DNA of 64,000 nt from Anthopleura xanthogrammica (taxonomy: Eukaryota > Cnidaria > Anthozoa > Actiniaria > Actiniidae). Every line of letters begins with the position of its first letter. The first letter of the stretch is position 1. A program made the position numbers and the translations under genes. The notes under the pieces were generated by a model. That model was not told where the DNA came from. It did no database searches and worked only from the letters and a program-made list of their open reading frames with translations. The DNA lies in NCBI GenBank assembly GCA_964019055.1, contig OZ025213.1:8760216-8824215 (forward strand), read 5' to 3'. Positions 23,936-35,851 of this stretch are shown in pieces.

Positions 23936-24546
23936 CGAAATTATGAAGAATGATCCAACATCTTAGAGTAGAATTAGTTGATAAGCGGATCTCTTCAATT
24001 GTACGGTAATCAAACTTTCCTAGCTTCATTTGAAGTGGCAAGATTCGTTATTGGAAAATGGTTAAAAAGTCTAACAAAATTATCATAGTAATCTTGATGG
24101 AAAGATTTCGACAAATGATAAAGATGAAGATTATATGTTGTTTCCGAGTAGGCATAACAGGAGGCATAACTTCTGCTCTGTTTTGTCACTTTTAATGATT
24201 ATTTGATAAATAATTATAATAATTAGATCAATTATTGTTTTAATTAACAGAAACACAGATTGGTGAAATAATGGAATAAATGGAATAGAGAGAATAAACA
24301 TAGCAATAGTGAATAGATTAGGCAAGCTGTAGTGGATGAAGGAATTATCGCATTGAGAAAGACTGAAATAAAATTAAAATGGAACGCATCTGTGGAAATA
24401 ATGTATGAAAGCTAGGGATAAAGTGAAGGGCAATCTTGGCTCAATCGATGTTTTTACTTAATATATATATACACTCGGTTTTTCTCCCTGGCACCTTTCA
24501 TATGGTGCTTCCAGGGACCGCGCGACAGTATTTTTGCCGCCATTTT

Positions 24547-24548
24547 GG

Positions 24549-24588
<40 letters not shown>

Positions 24589-24604
24589 TCTCTCTCTCTG
24601 TCTC

Positions 24605-24703
<99 letters not shown>
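24547..24703 (+). repeat. (ATT)n followed by (CT)n
   Basis: About 13 ATT units and then about 115 bp of CT dinucleotides with two CTGT interruptions. Long frames here (Leu-Ser or Arg-Glu repeats) are artefacts. Confidence 0.97.
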
Positions 24704-25871
24704 AAAATATAGAAACTTGTAAAACTTGTAAGCTCTGCTATCCGGCGCTCGGCAAAATTAGAATCGTGTAAAACACGGAATAAAAATGTTAACTTTTCTC
24801 CTAAATATTTAACGAAAGCCATTCAGATTAAAATGAAGACAGAAAGAATTAAAAGCGCTATACATGTTGTACTGTCGAACCTCTGTTAAGCGGATACCCA
24901 CGGAAATTAATTGGTGTAGGTGTCCACCTTTTACAGGCTGTCCGCTTAAACGGTCTACTGAAATTTCGATTATTGACAGCTATACGTCTTATAGTCTTGA
25001 TGATGAAATATGATTCTTTGTTCTATTCATTGTGATTCATATTGTATTTTTCGCATCAGTATGTACATGTTTTTATACATCTATATATCAGTTAGTTTTT
25101 TAAAGACTATCCATTTGCGAATAAACATGAGACTCTGGTTACTTTATCAAATGCAATTATTTTTGTCACAATCAGAAATGCCTTTTCTCATTGCCAAGTT
25201 ATTCAATATTTCCAAAAATTTGATGCCTTTTTATATGCTCTCGATGCCCCTCAAAACGCTGGAAATCGCTATTCCGAGGGTTATAATTTCAAAATTTTCT
25301 GGGGGAGCATGCCCCAAGACCCTCCTAGTAACTCCCGCCATCGGCGGTCGTTAGCCCCCCCCCCCCCCCAATCCAAAATACGTGGCGCGGTCCCTGGCTT
25401 CTTAGGTAATCTATAGATGTTTAACTAGCTAGCAAAACAGTGCAAACAATACAAACGTTATGTGGGAAAATTTTGTCCAAACCTCAGAAGTGGTGTCGTA
25501 AGTTAGAACGTTTCACGCCAAGCAAGTGCAACGATGCTAATTCCATGAATATGAACAGCGCTACTTTATATTTTTTAAGTTTTGAAACTAGAAATAGTAG
25601 GAATAATATCAAAAGGTTTGAGATCTTTCTTTATCTTTATTTGCTCATTTGTATTATCATTTTCTGTGTGCTTATTTATGTTTACATCCCCCTTATTTAT
25701 ATTTATTTATATCGTGTTTTTTATCTTGTTTTTTATTTTGTCCTGTTACTATATAGCAATTTATAACCTTTTATCTGCCTAATTTGTTTAGCTGTTTTGC
25801 TATCTTAGGTAGCTGTGCTCCATTTTTGCAATTTTACTTCTTCTCAGTTTACTTGTATCTAATAACGTTAA

Positions 25872-26410
25872 AGTGCACCTAAAGCATAAAAACAGACCTA
25901 TATCAAATCAATTCTCATGCTCTTGGAATACAATTTTTCAATATATATATATATATATTTTTATTATTATTTCAGTAAATCCCCGATTTTTAACAGCGCT
26001 TCAAAGTTGTGAAAAAACTGGTGTTCGGGCTCTTTCCGAGGTTCAATACCGCGTAAACTGGGATCTGGCACTAGCAATATGGTGACGTCATCAAGGGACT
26101 TCGAGGAAGGCGATTCACAAAGAAATGTATGTTTATAGTTTAGAGACTTTTAGAAAAGCCAAGAAGAAATGCCGGGTAGACATAAATACAAGAGTTTGTA
26201 TGAAGAATTCGCGTTGCTTGGCATCGATGTCCCTTGATGACGTCACTCGACCCAGTCTCACGATACGCGGTATTGAACCGAAAAGTCGCGTTTTAAAATG
26301 GCGTTTAAAAATCGGGAATAATTCAAAATGAAGAATTTCCTTCATTTTTCGATTATTTATAAGTATAACTTCAAGTAAGGATAGGTCTGTTTTTATGCTT
26401 TAGGTGCACT
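25872..26410. mobile_element. TTAA-flanked palindromic MITE 1
   Basis: 30-bp terminal inverted repeats starting agtgcacctaaagcataaa are flanked on both sides by TTAA (25868-25871 and 26411-26414). Inner inverted repeats include ggttcaataccgcg and its complement, and a tgacgtcatcaaggga string with its complement. TTAA target duplications are typical of piggyBac-type transposition. There is no transposase frame, so it is non-autonomous. Confidence 0.75.
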
Positions 26411-26636
26411 TTAAGTTAAAAGAGTGCAAGTAAAAGTTGTCTTGTTTGTGAGGTCAAAACCCTGAGGTCACATGGCGTTAGAACTAAATATTAAACTTGA
26501 TAAATGAATAAAGATATCAAAAAAGCTTGTCCAGACGACAACTTAGCGATCAATGAGATACCAAAAAACCCAAGAAGTGTGTGTAGATTGCATTATTGGT
26601 CTGCATAAACACATTATAACATCTGTTTTTTGTTAA

Positions 26637-27237
26637 GGTGACTGACTACTTTAGCAAGGAGAAGCTAAAACATTTTCTTACCAACCTATTTTATACAGAA
26701 TTTAACGCTGATTCTAAAAATAATTTTAAAAATGGATGTTCCGAGCTCTTTTTCGAGATAATCAATTTTGAATTTTACCCCATTTGACAAGTTTTGGAAA
26801 GAAAAATGGCGGAAACCAAGCTTTGTAGACAGAAAATTATAACTCAAAAACTAAGAAAGCTATTATTTTTGAAGACTAACTAAAAATATTTGAAGGAAGT
26901 TTTTTAAAAACAAGCTCTAATTAAAATCCAGTACTTTTTTAGCTTAATAAACAGAAAATCGTTCTCAATCGACAACAACAAAAACACATACGACGCTATT
27001 TTTATAAGTTCTAATAATTAAGTTTTTCCAAACTTTGACAAAAGATTGCTTTTTACCTGATGTTTTAGGAAATTCAAAGAAAAATATACAATCCTGAGCA
27101 AAATTTGGGGTTTTTTGCCTGTTGAACCCTGTGTGATTCCTTAATAAAATTTCGAAGCTTATTATGCGGTTTTGCGCTATATTTGTGCGCGCACACATCG
27201 TGGGCTCAAATTGAACGTTCAGAAGTAGTCAGTCACC
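26637..27237. mobile_element. TTAA-flanked MITE 2
   Basis: 15-bp inverted ends ggtgactgactactt / aagtagtcagtcacc sit inside TTAA duplications (26633-26636 and 27238-27241). It is AT-rich inside, with no coding. A different family from MITE 1, but it uses the same target. Confidence 0.72.
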
Positions 27238-27333
27238 TTAAGTTAATATTGAGACATTACTTTTCCTATAGCTGGAAGCCAAGCCATTTCCAACTTTGAA
27301 TATAGGAATAGAAGTACACATACGACACATGGT

Positions 27334-27651
27334 TTAAAAAATCCGGCACTCCTCAGTCTCAAACCAAAATCGGGAAATTCTCGATCGTTCATCAGACAGA
27401 TCGAAGAAATACATTTGAAACGGTAACAGCTTAAAAATGTCGAACTTTGACGAAGAATTTTTCAACAACCAAACTAGCCCTGTGGGGTGGTTGGTGGTGG
27501 GTTGTGTACACGAGACAACTGTTCTAAGCGGGAGAGTATTAAGGTCGGAATTGGTTCTTTCCCCAGTCCTGCGCCCATAAGACTCCGTACATAACATAGT
27601 CACAATATCTGCAGCCAGCGAAAAATTTTCTGCACGTAAATTTGGTTTCAA
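27334..27651 (-). other. 105-aa frame in a probable dispersed repeat
   Basis: The frame contains LNTLPLRTVVSCTQPTTNHP. It looks to me like conceptual translation of a dispersed repeat rather than a gene. No domain was recognised and no neighbouring exon. Confidence 0.3.
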
Positions 27652-30600
27652 GAAATCGGCTTTTCAAAAGTGAATCACCCATCCTAGGGACCATTTTGGT
27701 CAAGTTTTTTCGGGAGTTTGAGGTTTGAGAGACGGTGAAATCGTGGTTTAAAGTGTGTTTGTGTTTTCAAGATGGCAGCTGGACTTTCCTTCCTTGTTAA
27801 AATATATTGACACAAATCCACACATAGGATATTATAGGGAAATTATATAGGAAAACGAAGGCGCGCGCAAAAAAAAATGTTATAGGGCATTTCAGTTTTG
27901 AAGGCTCTTTACAGTTGTGGGTGTGGCTCTTCATACCGCTGACTATTTCTTAACACATTGTTTGATATGAGTGGGATTTCAAGAAAATTTTAAATTGTTA
28001 GTAGAAGCAGTATCATACCGGCCCCGCAATAAATTTCTTTCCTTTACCCTCCTCATCTTTTGGGGGTTTTTCTTCTCTTTTGTTTTCGGTTGGTTTTCTT
28101 TTTTTTTCTTTTTTTTTTATCTATCCTTATTCTATGAGGATACTTATTTTTCTTCTCCTTTTCCATGAAATCTCTACACCTTGCTATAGCTAGCCAGTGC
28201 AAGTTACTATGCTTACTATTAGGAACAGGTGGTTAACTTTCTATGCAAATACACAACAACCCACTCTCAAATTATCTACATCATTTTGGTTTCATAAAAT
28301 ACGCCATTAATGCTGAAAATCAGTGACTGATTTAACAAACTAATGCCCTGGTATAGAACTAATACTGAGTCATCTACAACTGAAAAAAAGTTTAATTTCC
28401 TTGACGATTTTTGTTGGTTTCTAAACAGTTCAAAGCTTCCTAGTGCAGTATTCAATAAAAGATGTCGTAAAGGTCTTCAGTAACCTTCCTTATACACCAG
28501 TACTTAGGATAGTCAAACTGATAAAAGAGTAAGATTGCTCAACCCGCCGAACAAGTGCTCAGTAGGAAACGCAAAAATCATAAGGGTATAAGGAACACAG
28601 AGGGAATCTTGAAATCCTGGTTCCGACTCCCCTAAGTTACCGATATTATCATGCAGTCTTCAAGCTGAACAAATTGGATAGAATATCTCAAAAGCTAAAG
28701 TTCTGATCAAAGAGACAATCTTGGGAAAAGAAAAGAAAAATGACTCGTAATCCTTGCAGTATTCTTTAAAACAGACACTGTGTAGTTGTTTGTGGGACAA
28801 GATTTTAATTCCACTGTGAAAACTGCTGCAACGGTGATTGGTTCGCTATTGTCTCAATACGAGTTGCTTTCGTAATTTCTATAGTATTTCACTAAAAATG
28901 ATTTCAAGGAGTGACGCACGTTTGAGGCGACGCGTTTCTAACAATTAACTGATAATTTTCCTGATAACGGACAGTTTTCAGGATATTTGGAGCCGCGTTT
29001 CATGATCATCTCGAAACCAAAGGTCTTACAATAGCCATTTTTCGAGTATATTATATGTCAATGAAATACTTTTCTGTCAAAAAAAAACATTTCTGTTCTA
29101 AAAAATGCGTTTTGGGGAGTATTTAGAAAACAATTTTATCGTATTCGCGCCAGTTTATTATCAAAGTTCAGTGTTATCCATTCAGATGCCTTGTCCTTTG
29201 ACATATTTTGCTTAAAACTTTCTTTTAGATTGTTAGAAATGATTAAAACGACAATAGGAAAACTTCATTTTAAGTGATGTTTGTTTTTCAGTAATAAGTC
29301 CACTCTTTGTTGAGTTTTTTCGTCTATCCTTTATCTTTAATTTCCTGATCCAAAGCCACCTTCCTGCGATTGCCTCACGAGCTTCCGCCACGAGAAGTGT
29401 CCTATATACTTTTATACCTACGTATGTTTATCAAAATGATTAATTGTTTAGTAAACCGAAGAATGACTAGCTTCATTCTGATCCTGAAAGGATACAATGT
29501 GCTAAATGGAACGTTTAACTGAGTCTAGCTATAAAATGTTTTCTAACGCGATGTAATTAGAAATCAATATATTTTTAACTGTTCAGTTTTGAAACCTTCT
29601 TTGTTCATAAGTAGCAAGTAATATTTTGTGTTACGCTACACTTTATAAAGAGCCCGACAATAAAAAGGAGAATTTAAGGGAATACCTTCAAATAAGACTG
29701 CCGCATGCTGAAACAAATTTTATCGCTTTTATCATTTTTTTTCTTATTTCTTATTTCTGTTTTCTCACTTTTCTTTGTCAGTCATTTTTTTTCTTTGTCT
29801 CTTTTTTTGTTTTATTTGTAATTCCTGCTATTGTATTGTGTTTTTTGTGTTAATTCCTTTTCTTTTTTCATTTATCTGTTAGCGATTAATGCAAAACTTA
29901 AAAAGGGCCGATCCAAGCCAGTCAAGTTTGGCACTTCCAGTTCCAGCAAGTACTGTTAACTTTACAGATTTTCAAAGAAACTAAACAACCTTTGGAAAAC
30001 TTCATAACGACAAGCAGACTCGTATAACCTCTCTTCACCAGCCACTTTGTCGCAAAATTTCATTCATATAATCTTTTTTTTCTAACATATGCTACTTATT
30101 CCCATAAATGACTAGTTATAAGAGCTATCTAGTATCCCTCAAATGAATGAACACTGAGCCAATGTGTCGCACAATATTCACTCTAGCTTTTCTCTGTAAA
30201 CTAATAATTGAATTTACGGCTTTATGTACTAATATAAGAATAATGTTGTAATACTTAGGTATAATTAATGTAGACTAAATGTTGAACAAATTAAGATAAT
30301 TGGTTCGCGTTTTTAGGTCCTTCTCAAGGACTTCAAGACCGAAAAGTTGCCTGTTTGCTTCGGCAGCTTCAGATCCTTCATATGAATACCGATTTGTTGT
30401 GGAAGCACTTCAAAATGAACAATGTTTAGTTGACTTTTTATAGATTCTCGAGTGTCTTAGATGGTTCTTTTTTTCATATAGCCACTCAGTGTTACGTACT
30501 TCCTTGATTGACTTGGTCAGAATATTGAAAAACAATCTAGTAAGTGTCAATATTAGGAAAGAAATCCCCGAAAAGGAAAACCCAGTCAGCCTAAAACAAA

Positions 30601-31211
30601 AGTTTGTTGAAGACAGAAGCAAGGAAAAAAACTTATTTCTTTGATTGGTAGACCAAATGGACAGTTCTCTGTTAATACGAATTTGATGAACATCTTTGAT
30701 AATTATTTCAAAAAGGAGAGGTTTAGTTGTTTTGCATGAGAAAGGATTTTTTTTTGAAGATTTTTGAATTTTAAATAAGCAATTGGTTTCTTTACTAGAA
30801 AGATGTTCAAAAAATGCAAGCATCCAAATGCAATTCAAGACACTTAGAAAGTATATGTAACCTGAAATACTTGGAAATTAATGCATGCTTAATCATTCAG
30901 TAAGTGTAAGTGGTTTCTCTTTTATGGGTTATTGATTAGTGATTATTTTTCAAGTTTAATGGTTACTTGGTTTTTAGGATACAAGTATATAGAGTTAAAT
31001 AGCCCAAATTTGAGTCATTTTGGGCCAATTTCAACAACTTCCAATCTTCTTTATCAAAGGCGTACTTCATGGATGGAGCCAACATTGTTTTGTTGTCCCA
31101 AACTAGTCACTAAGTTTTGTACCTTTATTCAATCAATAATCAATAAGCCATTTACTGATATTCAGCACGTTTGGTCTGTGAAACCAAATGTTTTATGTAC
31201 TAAAGATCAAT
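27652..31211. other. Gene-free AT-rich interval
   Basis: It contains T/C-rich tracts (28040-28165, 29725-29870) and scattered frames, of which the longest is 142 aa at 30410-30838 on the minus strand, rich in Phe, Ser and Lys with no recognised domain. It replaces the 2.9-kb middle of units A and B in the inverted arrangement. Confidence 0.4.
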
Positions 31212-31454
31212 GAATAACAACTGAATGGATGGCTATGTAAAGAAGAAGCGCCACCAAATCAACTCCTAGTAATTCAATACGTCTATGTTAGTCGTTCTCT
31301 TTCCTTATTTGGCCGATAAGGTGTGATGACATCGGAAACTAGACCCCTTGATTTAATTATCATTGTAAACACTTTCTTGCCATCAATACATAGTACAATA
31401 AGTGAAAGTGTCATACCACTCTCACAAGCCTTGTTCCCCCGCCATACCCAATGC

Positions 31455-31462
31455 TTTAAAAG
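31455..31462 (+). promoter_or_regulatory. TATA-like box, family-1 copy C
   Basis: tttaaaag about 90 bp before the ATG at 31551. Spacing matches copies A and B. Confidence 0.5.
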
Positions 31463-31550
31463 GTGTATGAACCCAATAGGCATGTACACTGAACCGCCTA
31501 GACTACAGACACATCATCGGCTGAGCAGCTAACACAAACCTTGAACCAAG

Positions 31551-32892
31551 ATGAGAAAATTAACGTTACTTTTTGTGCTAGCCTTTGTTGTGATCGTAAG
31601 CTTGATGGTTGAATCTGAAGCCTACATTGGTCCCTGGGTAAGACCTAATGGACCACAGAGCGGCAGAAAGAGATACCTAAAAAAGTTGGAACAAGTAAGT
31701 CTTGGTGTTGAATTTGGAATGTTTTGAAGAGAAGCTTAGCGAAATATAAACTTTAATATCAGTTGACACCACTTTTGTCCAGGGAAACATTTGGAATTCT
31801 AATTTCAAGAATATGAGTTTTGCTTTTGTTCATTAAGGATAATCTTGCAACTCAGAACTGGCTCTCCAAAGGGGGGTCTAAAAGTTGTCGGGGTAAAATA
31901 TCAAATTACCAGGCTTACAAATAATTCAAAAAATATCTCTCGGTCTATTTCATAAAGACTCAATGCAAAAATGTTTCTGTTTCGTTGTCAAAACTCATAA
32001 AGAAACGAAAAATGGCTGGTTCAATCCTTTTTAACTCGACCTTTAATTCTAATGCCTTTTTTAAAAGCCGGAAGAAGGTTAATCAGTGACTTCAAAATAT
32101 CTTTGTTTTACAATAATTTTTGTATGACTATTCTTCCTTATTCCCTCCTTCCTTCTCTTCTATATATATATATGGATTTCTTTCATTTTAAATCTTTTTA
32201 TTCCTTTATTATTTTATATATTTTCTTTTTCTTCCCTAACCTTTCTTGCCTTCTTGCTTTCGTTCATCCATGCATTCATTTATTCATTCCTTCATTCTTC
32301 CCTATTTCATCTTTTTCCATATTTGCTATCATGAATGACAGGATTTTCTATTTAAGATAAAATCCTACCGTTTTGTGTGATAAGCGGGAAGTCGATGGTC
32401 ACCGCCTTTATGTATAGACGATCGAGATAGAGTAGTTTGTCATTCCATTGGGATGTCGCTCCCCAAAAACTATTATACAACGACGGTTTGATGTTAGTTG
32501 AGCTTAAAAAATCTCGAACTGCAAAAAGGTGAAACATGTGTTCAATAGACTACGATACTGAAAAATTTAAAGAGAGCGAGTATAGGATAGTTTTGGCTAG
32601 AAGGTGGAAGAGTATCTCATTTTTGTTTGATTGATTAATAGAGGCAAGAAGTCGATGTGTCTTTTTGAGGCCAGATAGTGTGAGTTGTCGAAGGACTTTT
32701 TTTCAAGTTAGACAAAGTCAACATGTTATGTTTTACTCTAGTAAGTGTTTTTCCCCCTTTAAACTTGTTTAATTTTCTACCTATTAGGCCTCTGATCGAG
32801 ATGATAATCTCATAAGAAAACGAGGATACAACGGGGAAGCACAGTTCTACAGGAACATTGCTCCAAACCACAACGGATACGAAAAGAAGTGA
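31551..32892 (+). CDS. Family-1 secreted peptide precursor, copy C
   Basis: Exon 1 is 31551-31694 (48 codons, donor CAA|GTAAGT). The intron is 1,093 bp. Exon 2 is 32788-32892 (34 codons plus TGA) after the acceptor ttttctacctattag. The 82-aa product has a signal peptide differing at one or two residues from copies A and B. The mature-like segment is different and longer (YIGPWVRPNGPQS before GRKR, 38-41), with a net three-codon length difference right after PW. Exon 2 differs at the first residue and at one Lys/Asn. Change is concentrated in the predicted mature segment while the frame is kept, which is the best evidence here that the gene is real. The TATA-like box is at 31455-31462 and AATAAA at 33031-33036. 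Confidence 0.77.
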
Positions 32893-33030
32893 CCACACAT
32901 GACGTTGAATGGATGACTCAAGTACAAAGACAAAGTAAAAAGGGACTCTAGTCATGGAGTCTTTATAATCGTTAACTGTTAAAAACACGTCAATTTTAAT
33001 AATCAATATATCTTACTATTTTGAAATTGT

Positions 33031-33049
33031 AATAAAAAACGCTAATAAA
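33031..33049 (+). terminator. Poly(A) signals, family-1 copy C
   Basis: Two AATAAA hexamers about 140-155 bp after the stop codon at 32892, as in copies A and B. Confidence 0.5.
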
Positions 33050-33439
33050 ATTAGTATTTTTACAGCAATGATCATTGGATGATGAATGTGTAAAGTATTC
33101 TTTGTTGCAAGTGCTTATTGAAGGTGGTGCTATCCGATGTAAGTAGTACTACACTAAAAAAGGGGCTCGACTTAATATGGAAAATTATAACTAAATACTA
33201 ATCTGCACGAGTATTAGTAAGATTCGCACTTCAGTGAGATCTCGGGTTCCAATCCTGGACTCGGCATCACACAGTTTGTAGGTTATCTGCCTGGATTCGA
33301 AGGGTTTTCTCCCAGTTTCTCTAGCCGCCCCCTCAACTTTTTCCCTTTAATTTGCATACTAGGATATAATAAAATGCGCCCAGCGCACTGCATGTTTAGA
33401 GATTGGGTTTCCTGTGCCCTCTCTGTGCGTGTTAATAAA

Positions 33440-33805
33440 ATGACGAGACATTTACCGTGGGAATTTATTGCAGTGCGGACACTCGAATCATGAACTCTTC
33501 GAGGTTTTTTTAAAAGTTTTTCATAACTATCCAATCAGCACTCTCCATAGAAAAAGGGATCAAACATTTTGTAGGCGTCATCCAATCACAGCAAACGGCA
33601 TAATTTGTGTGATTTGGCAGTTCATTAGTTCACATGAGAAAGTTAAAAATAAACTTCTAAAGATTTTCCGTTGTTTGTTGTGATTGGATGGCGCCTAAAA
33701 ATGTTTGTTTTCTTTGTCTTTACGGAGAGCATCAAAAAAACCTTGAAGTGTTCATGGTTCGAGTGCCCGCACTGTAATGAATTCCCACGGTAAATGTCTC
33801 GTCAT
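33440..33805. mobile_element. Palindromic MITE, copy C
   Basis: Inverted-unit counterpart of the element at 2338-2725, slightly shorter and diverged. Both ends still begin with atgacgagacatttaccgtg or its complement. Confidence 0.7.
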
Positions 33806-34036
33806 GTCTCGTAAGCTCACCCTCTCAAATAATACGTATAGCATGCCATTAACATCCCTATAGATTATACGAGACAGTCCATCTGAGTAATACTTGTGTT
33901 CAATCCTGAGTTTACCATATTGGAACTGTGAAAGTTGTCATATCATATTATATCCTGATAGGGAGCGTAGAACTTACTGCGTTTCGGTTAAAAATCAATT
34001 AGCCCCCTTCTGTATTAAGCTTCCCTCTCCAATAAG

Positions 34037-34140
34037 CCCCCCCCCCCCCCCTCTCCAATAAGCCCCCATTCTCCAATAAGCCCCCCCCCCCCCCCTCCCC
34101 TCAAACGTGCCTGAAATAAATAAGCCCCGGGGGGGGCTTA
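34037..34140 (+). repeat. C-runs with aataagccccc units
   Basis: Three units of ctccaataagcccc separated by runs of up to about 16 C. This is an expanded version of 2070-2130 in unit A, where only short G/C runs occur. Confidence 0.8.
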
Positions 34141-34977
34141 ATAGAGGATTTACGGTAAAGTACATCCCAAATTATTGGGGGACCCGACTCCTCCCCCTGC
34201 TACGGCCCTGTCAGAGTGATATTTCATCTGTGATTTATCTAAAAACCACTCAAGAGTGAAGCCCTGCAGGTTTTGATCAACAATGCTTTACGCGACAAAC
34301 AACATGGCGGCTAAGTACATGACGTCACATGCATTCCAAGCTTTGTTATATGGATATGTTGAGGTCGGAATTGATGGATGGGAAAGTTGAATAGACAGTG
34401 GCAGCTCATGTCTTCCCACAAGAACCGTTGAATGACGTTTACGTCTCTATTAATATTACTATTATTATTTTTATCATCATCATCCTAATATAAATGTTGC
34501 TTTGTTGGGGTATAAAGCAATGAGAACACAAAATATCTAGGGTCTTAAAATATATGCCGTTAATTTGAACCTCTCCCCCTCCCCCACCGGTCTCCCCATA
34601 TGATTGTAATCCAAGATCACTCCAGTAAACACTGAATTAGTCGAAATGAAAGTATTGACACAATTACAAATAGAGATTTTTCTTTCCTGTCATCCAACCG
34701 GAAAAAACTCTTGTTATTAATGTTCCTTAACCTCACCAACAACGGTGTTGTGTGAAGTGGTGTACTTTTGACCGAAACAAACCATTGACAAAATACTTTA
34801 CCGAGGAAACCAAAGCTTGCAATATATCCTAAAATGTTAAATAACATTTCTTTTCTCTCGCATCATTGGTCAAAAGTTAGCCATTTCAAGATGTGTAGAC
34901 CAATACTGAAATATTCCCAAAACAAGTTTCATTGCTAGAGCAAAAATAGGAGTAACATCGACGACAGATAAGAAAGT

Positions 34978-34983
34978 TTTATT
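34978..34983 (-). terminator. Poly(A) signal, family-3 member 1
   Basis: AATAAA on the minus strand about 146 bp after the stop codon at 35129. Confidence 0.45.
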
Positions 34984-35128
34984 TTCTACTTTTCTATACT
35001 ATGTTACATTTGGTTGATCAGCATATCATATTTAGCACGTTTTTCTACTTTCTTTGTCATTGACTTTTCATCCACGCCTTTTCGTTTTTCGCTTCAGAGC
35101 TTCAGTGCAGTATTCTAGTTACAGATTC

Positions 35129-35851
35129 TCACTCATTCTGCCAATGTTTTATCGCCCTCTTCCTGCCATCTCCCCATCCACCAGACGCTTTACCAGAGCA
35201 TAGCCTCTCTTTAGTTTTCTTGCAAAGTGCGATCTAAAATAAAATGTAAATGTGAGATAATGTTGGACGTTAGTCGAGGGGTGTCGGCAGGCATGTTGTA
35301 TATAAAGCAGGAATAGTGCAATCAAGATGTCTTATATAACTTCTCCATGTATCAATTGTAGCAGTGTAACAGCTTGAGTTTGAACCCACCAGCCTTCTAT
35401 ATACCCTTCATTGTCTTACTAAATTTCTCTAACAAGCAAAACGCCAGTTGGCAACATTAGAATTTGAATGAACGCCGGTAGAAATAATAATAATTTCTAC
35501 CACACAATTTGCAAATTCTGCCTTCAGACTCCTAAATATTCAGTTCTCGACCAATATTGTTTTTTTCCTCCATGAAAAACACCTTGAAATAAATGTTTTA
35601 CTGACTTAGTATAGTTCATCATATATAATAAAAAAATATTAATCCTTTCTTGAGGGGAAAAAAAGCTTTACCTTTTTCTTATAAATTTTGTGAGGTATAT
35701 CCATCTGACCGTTCAATACGTGCTGGCAAAACAGCGCAAAACTATTGATTGGCAGTGGGTCGATGTCTATTGAGAGGAAACTTTTTACAGGTGTAAAACG
35801 TATCATACCAATCACAAAAATAGCTAAAATGACGAAGCTGGACTTCTTCAT
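35129..35851 (-). CDS. Family-3 secreted peptide precursor, member 1
   Basis: Exon 1 is 35672-35851 (60 codons, donor AAG|GTAAAG), the intron is 438 bp, and exon 2 is 35129-35233 (34 codons plus TGA) after cattttattttag; phase 0. The 94-aa product has a signal peptide (about 1-24), then FLSIDIDPLPINSFALFC, a basic KIYKKK end of exon 1, and an exon 2 with two Cys, GGWGDGRKR and an HWQNE end. Exon 2 has the same length (105 bp) and phase as that of family 1, and the W...GRKR string recalls it, so families 1 and 3 may be related. A minus-strand AATAAA at 34978-34983 lies about 146 bp after the stop, also as in family 1. Function unknown; a host-defence or signalling peptide is inferred. Confidence 0.62.

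Larger units (their letters stand above)
31212..34870 (-). repeat. Inverted unit, piece C
   Basis: The reverse complement matches unit A from about 1318 to 4985, with small indels, expanded C-runs and an extra stretch at about 32100-32250. It carries a full family-1 peptide gene, and it contains the stretch that is missing from unit B. Confidence 0.9.

Noticed and set aside
30410..30838. 142-aa minus-strand ORF
   Set aside because: Phe/Ser/Lys-rich composition typical of chance frames in AT-rich DNA; no domain, promoter or splice support.
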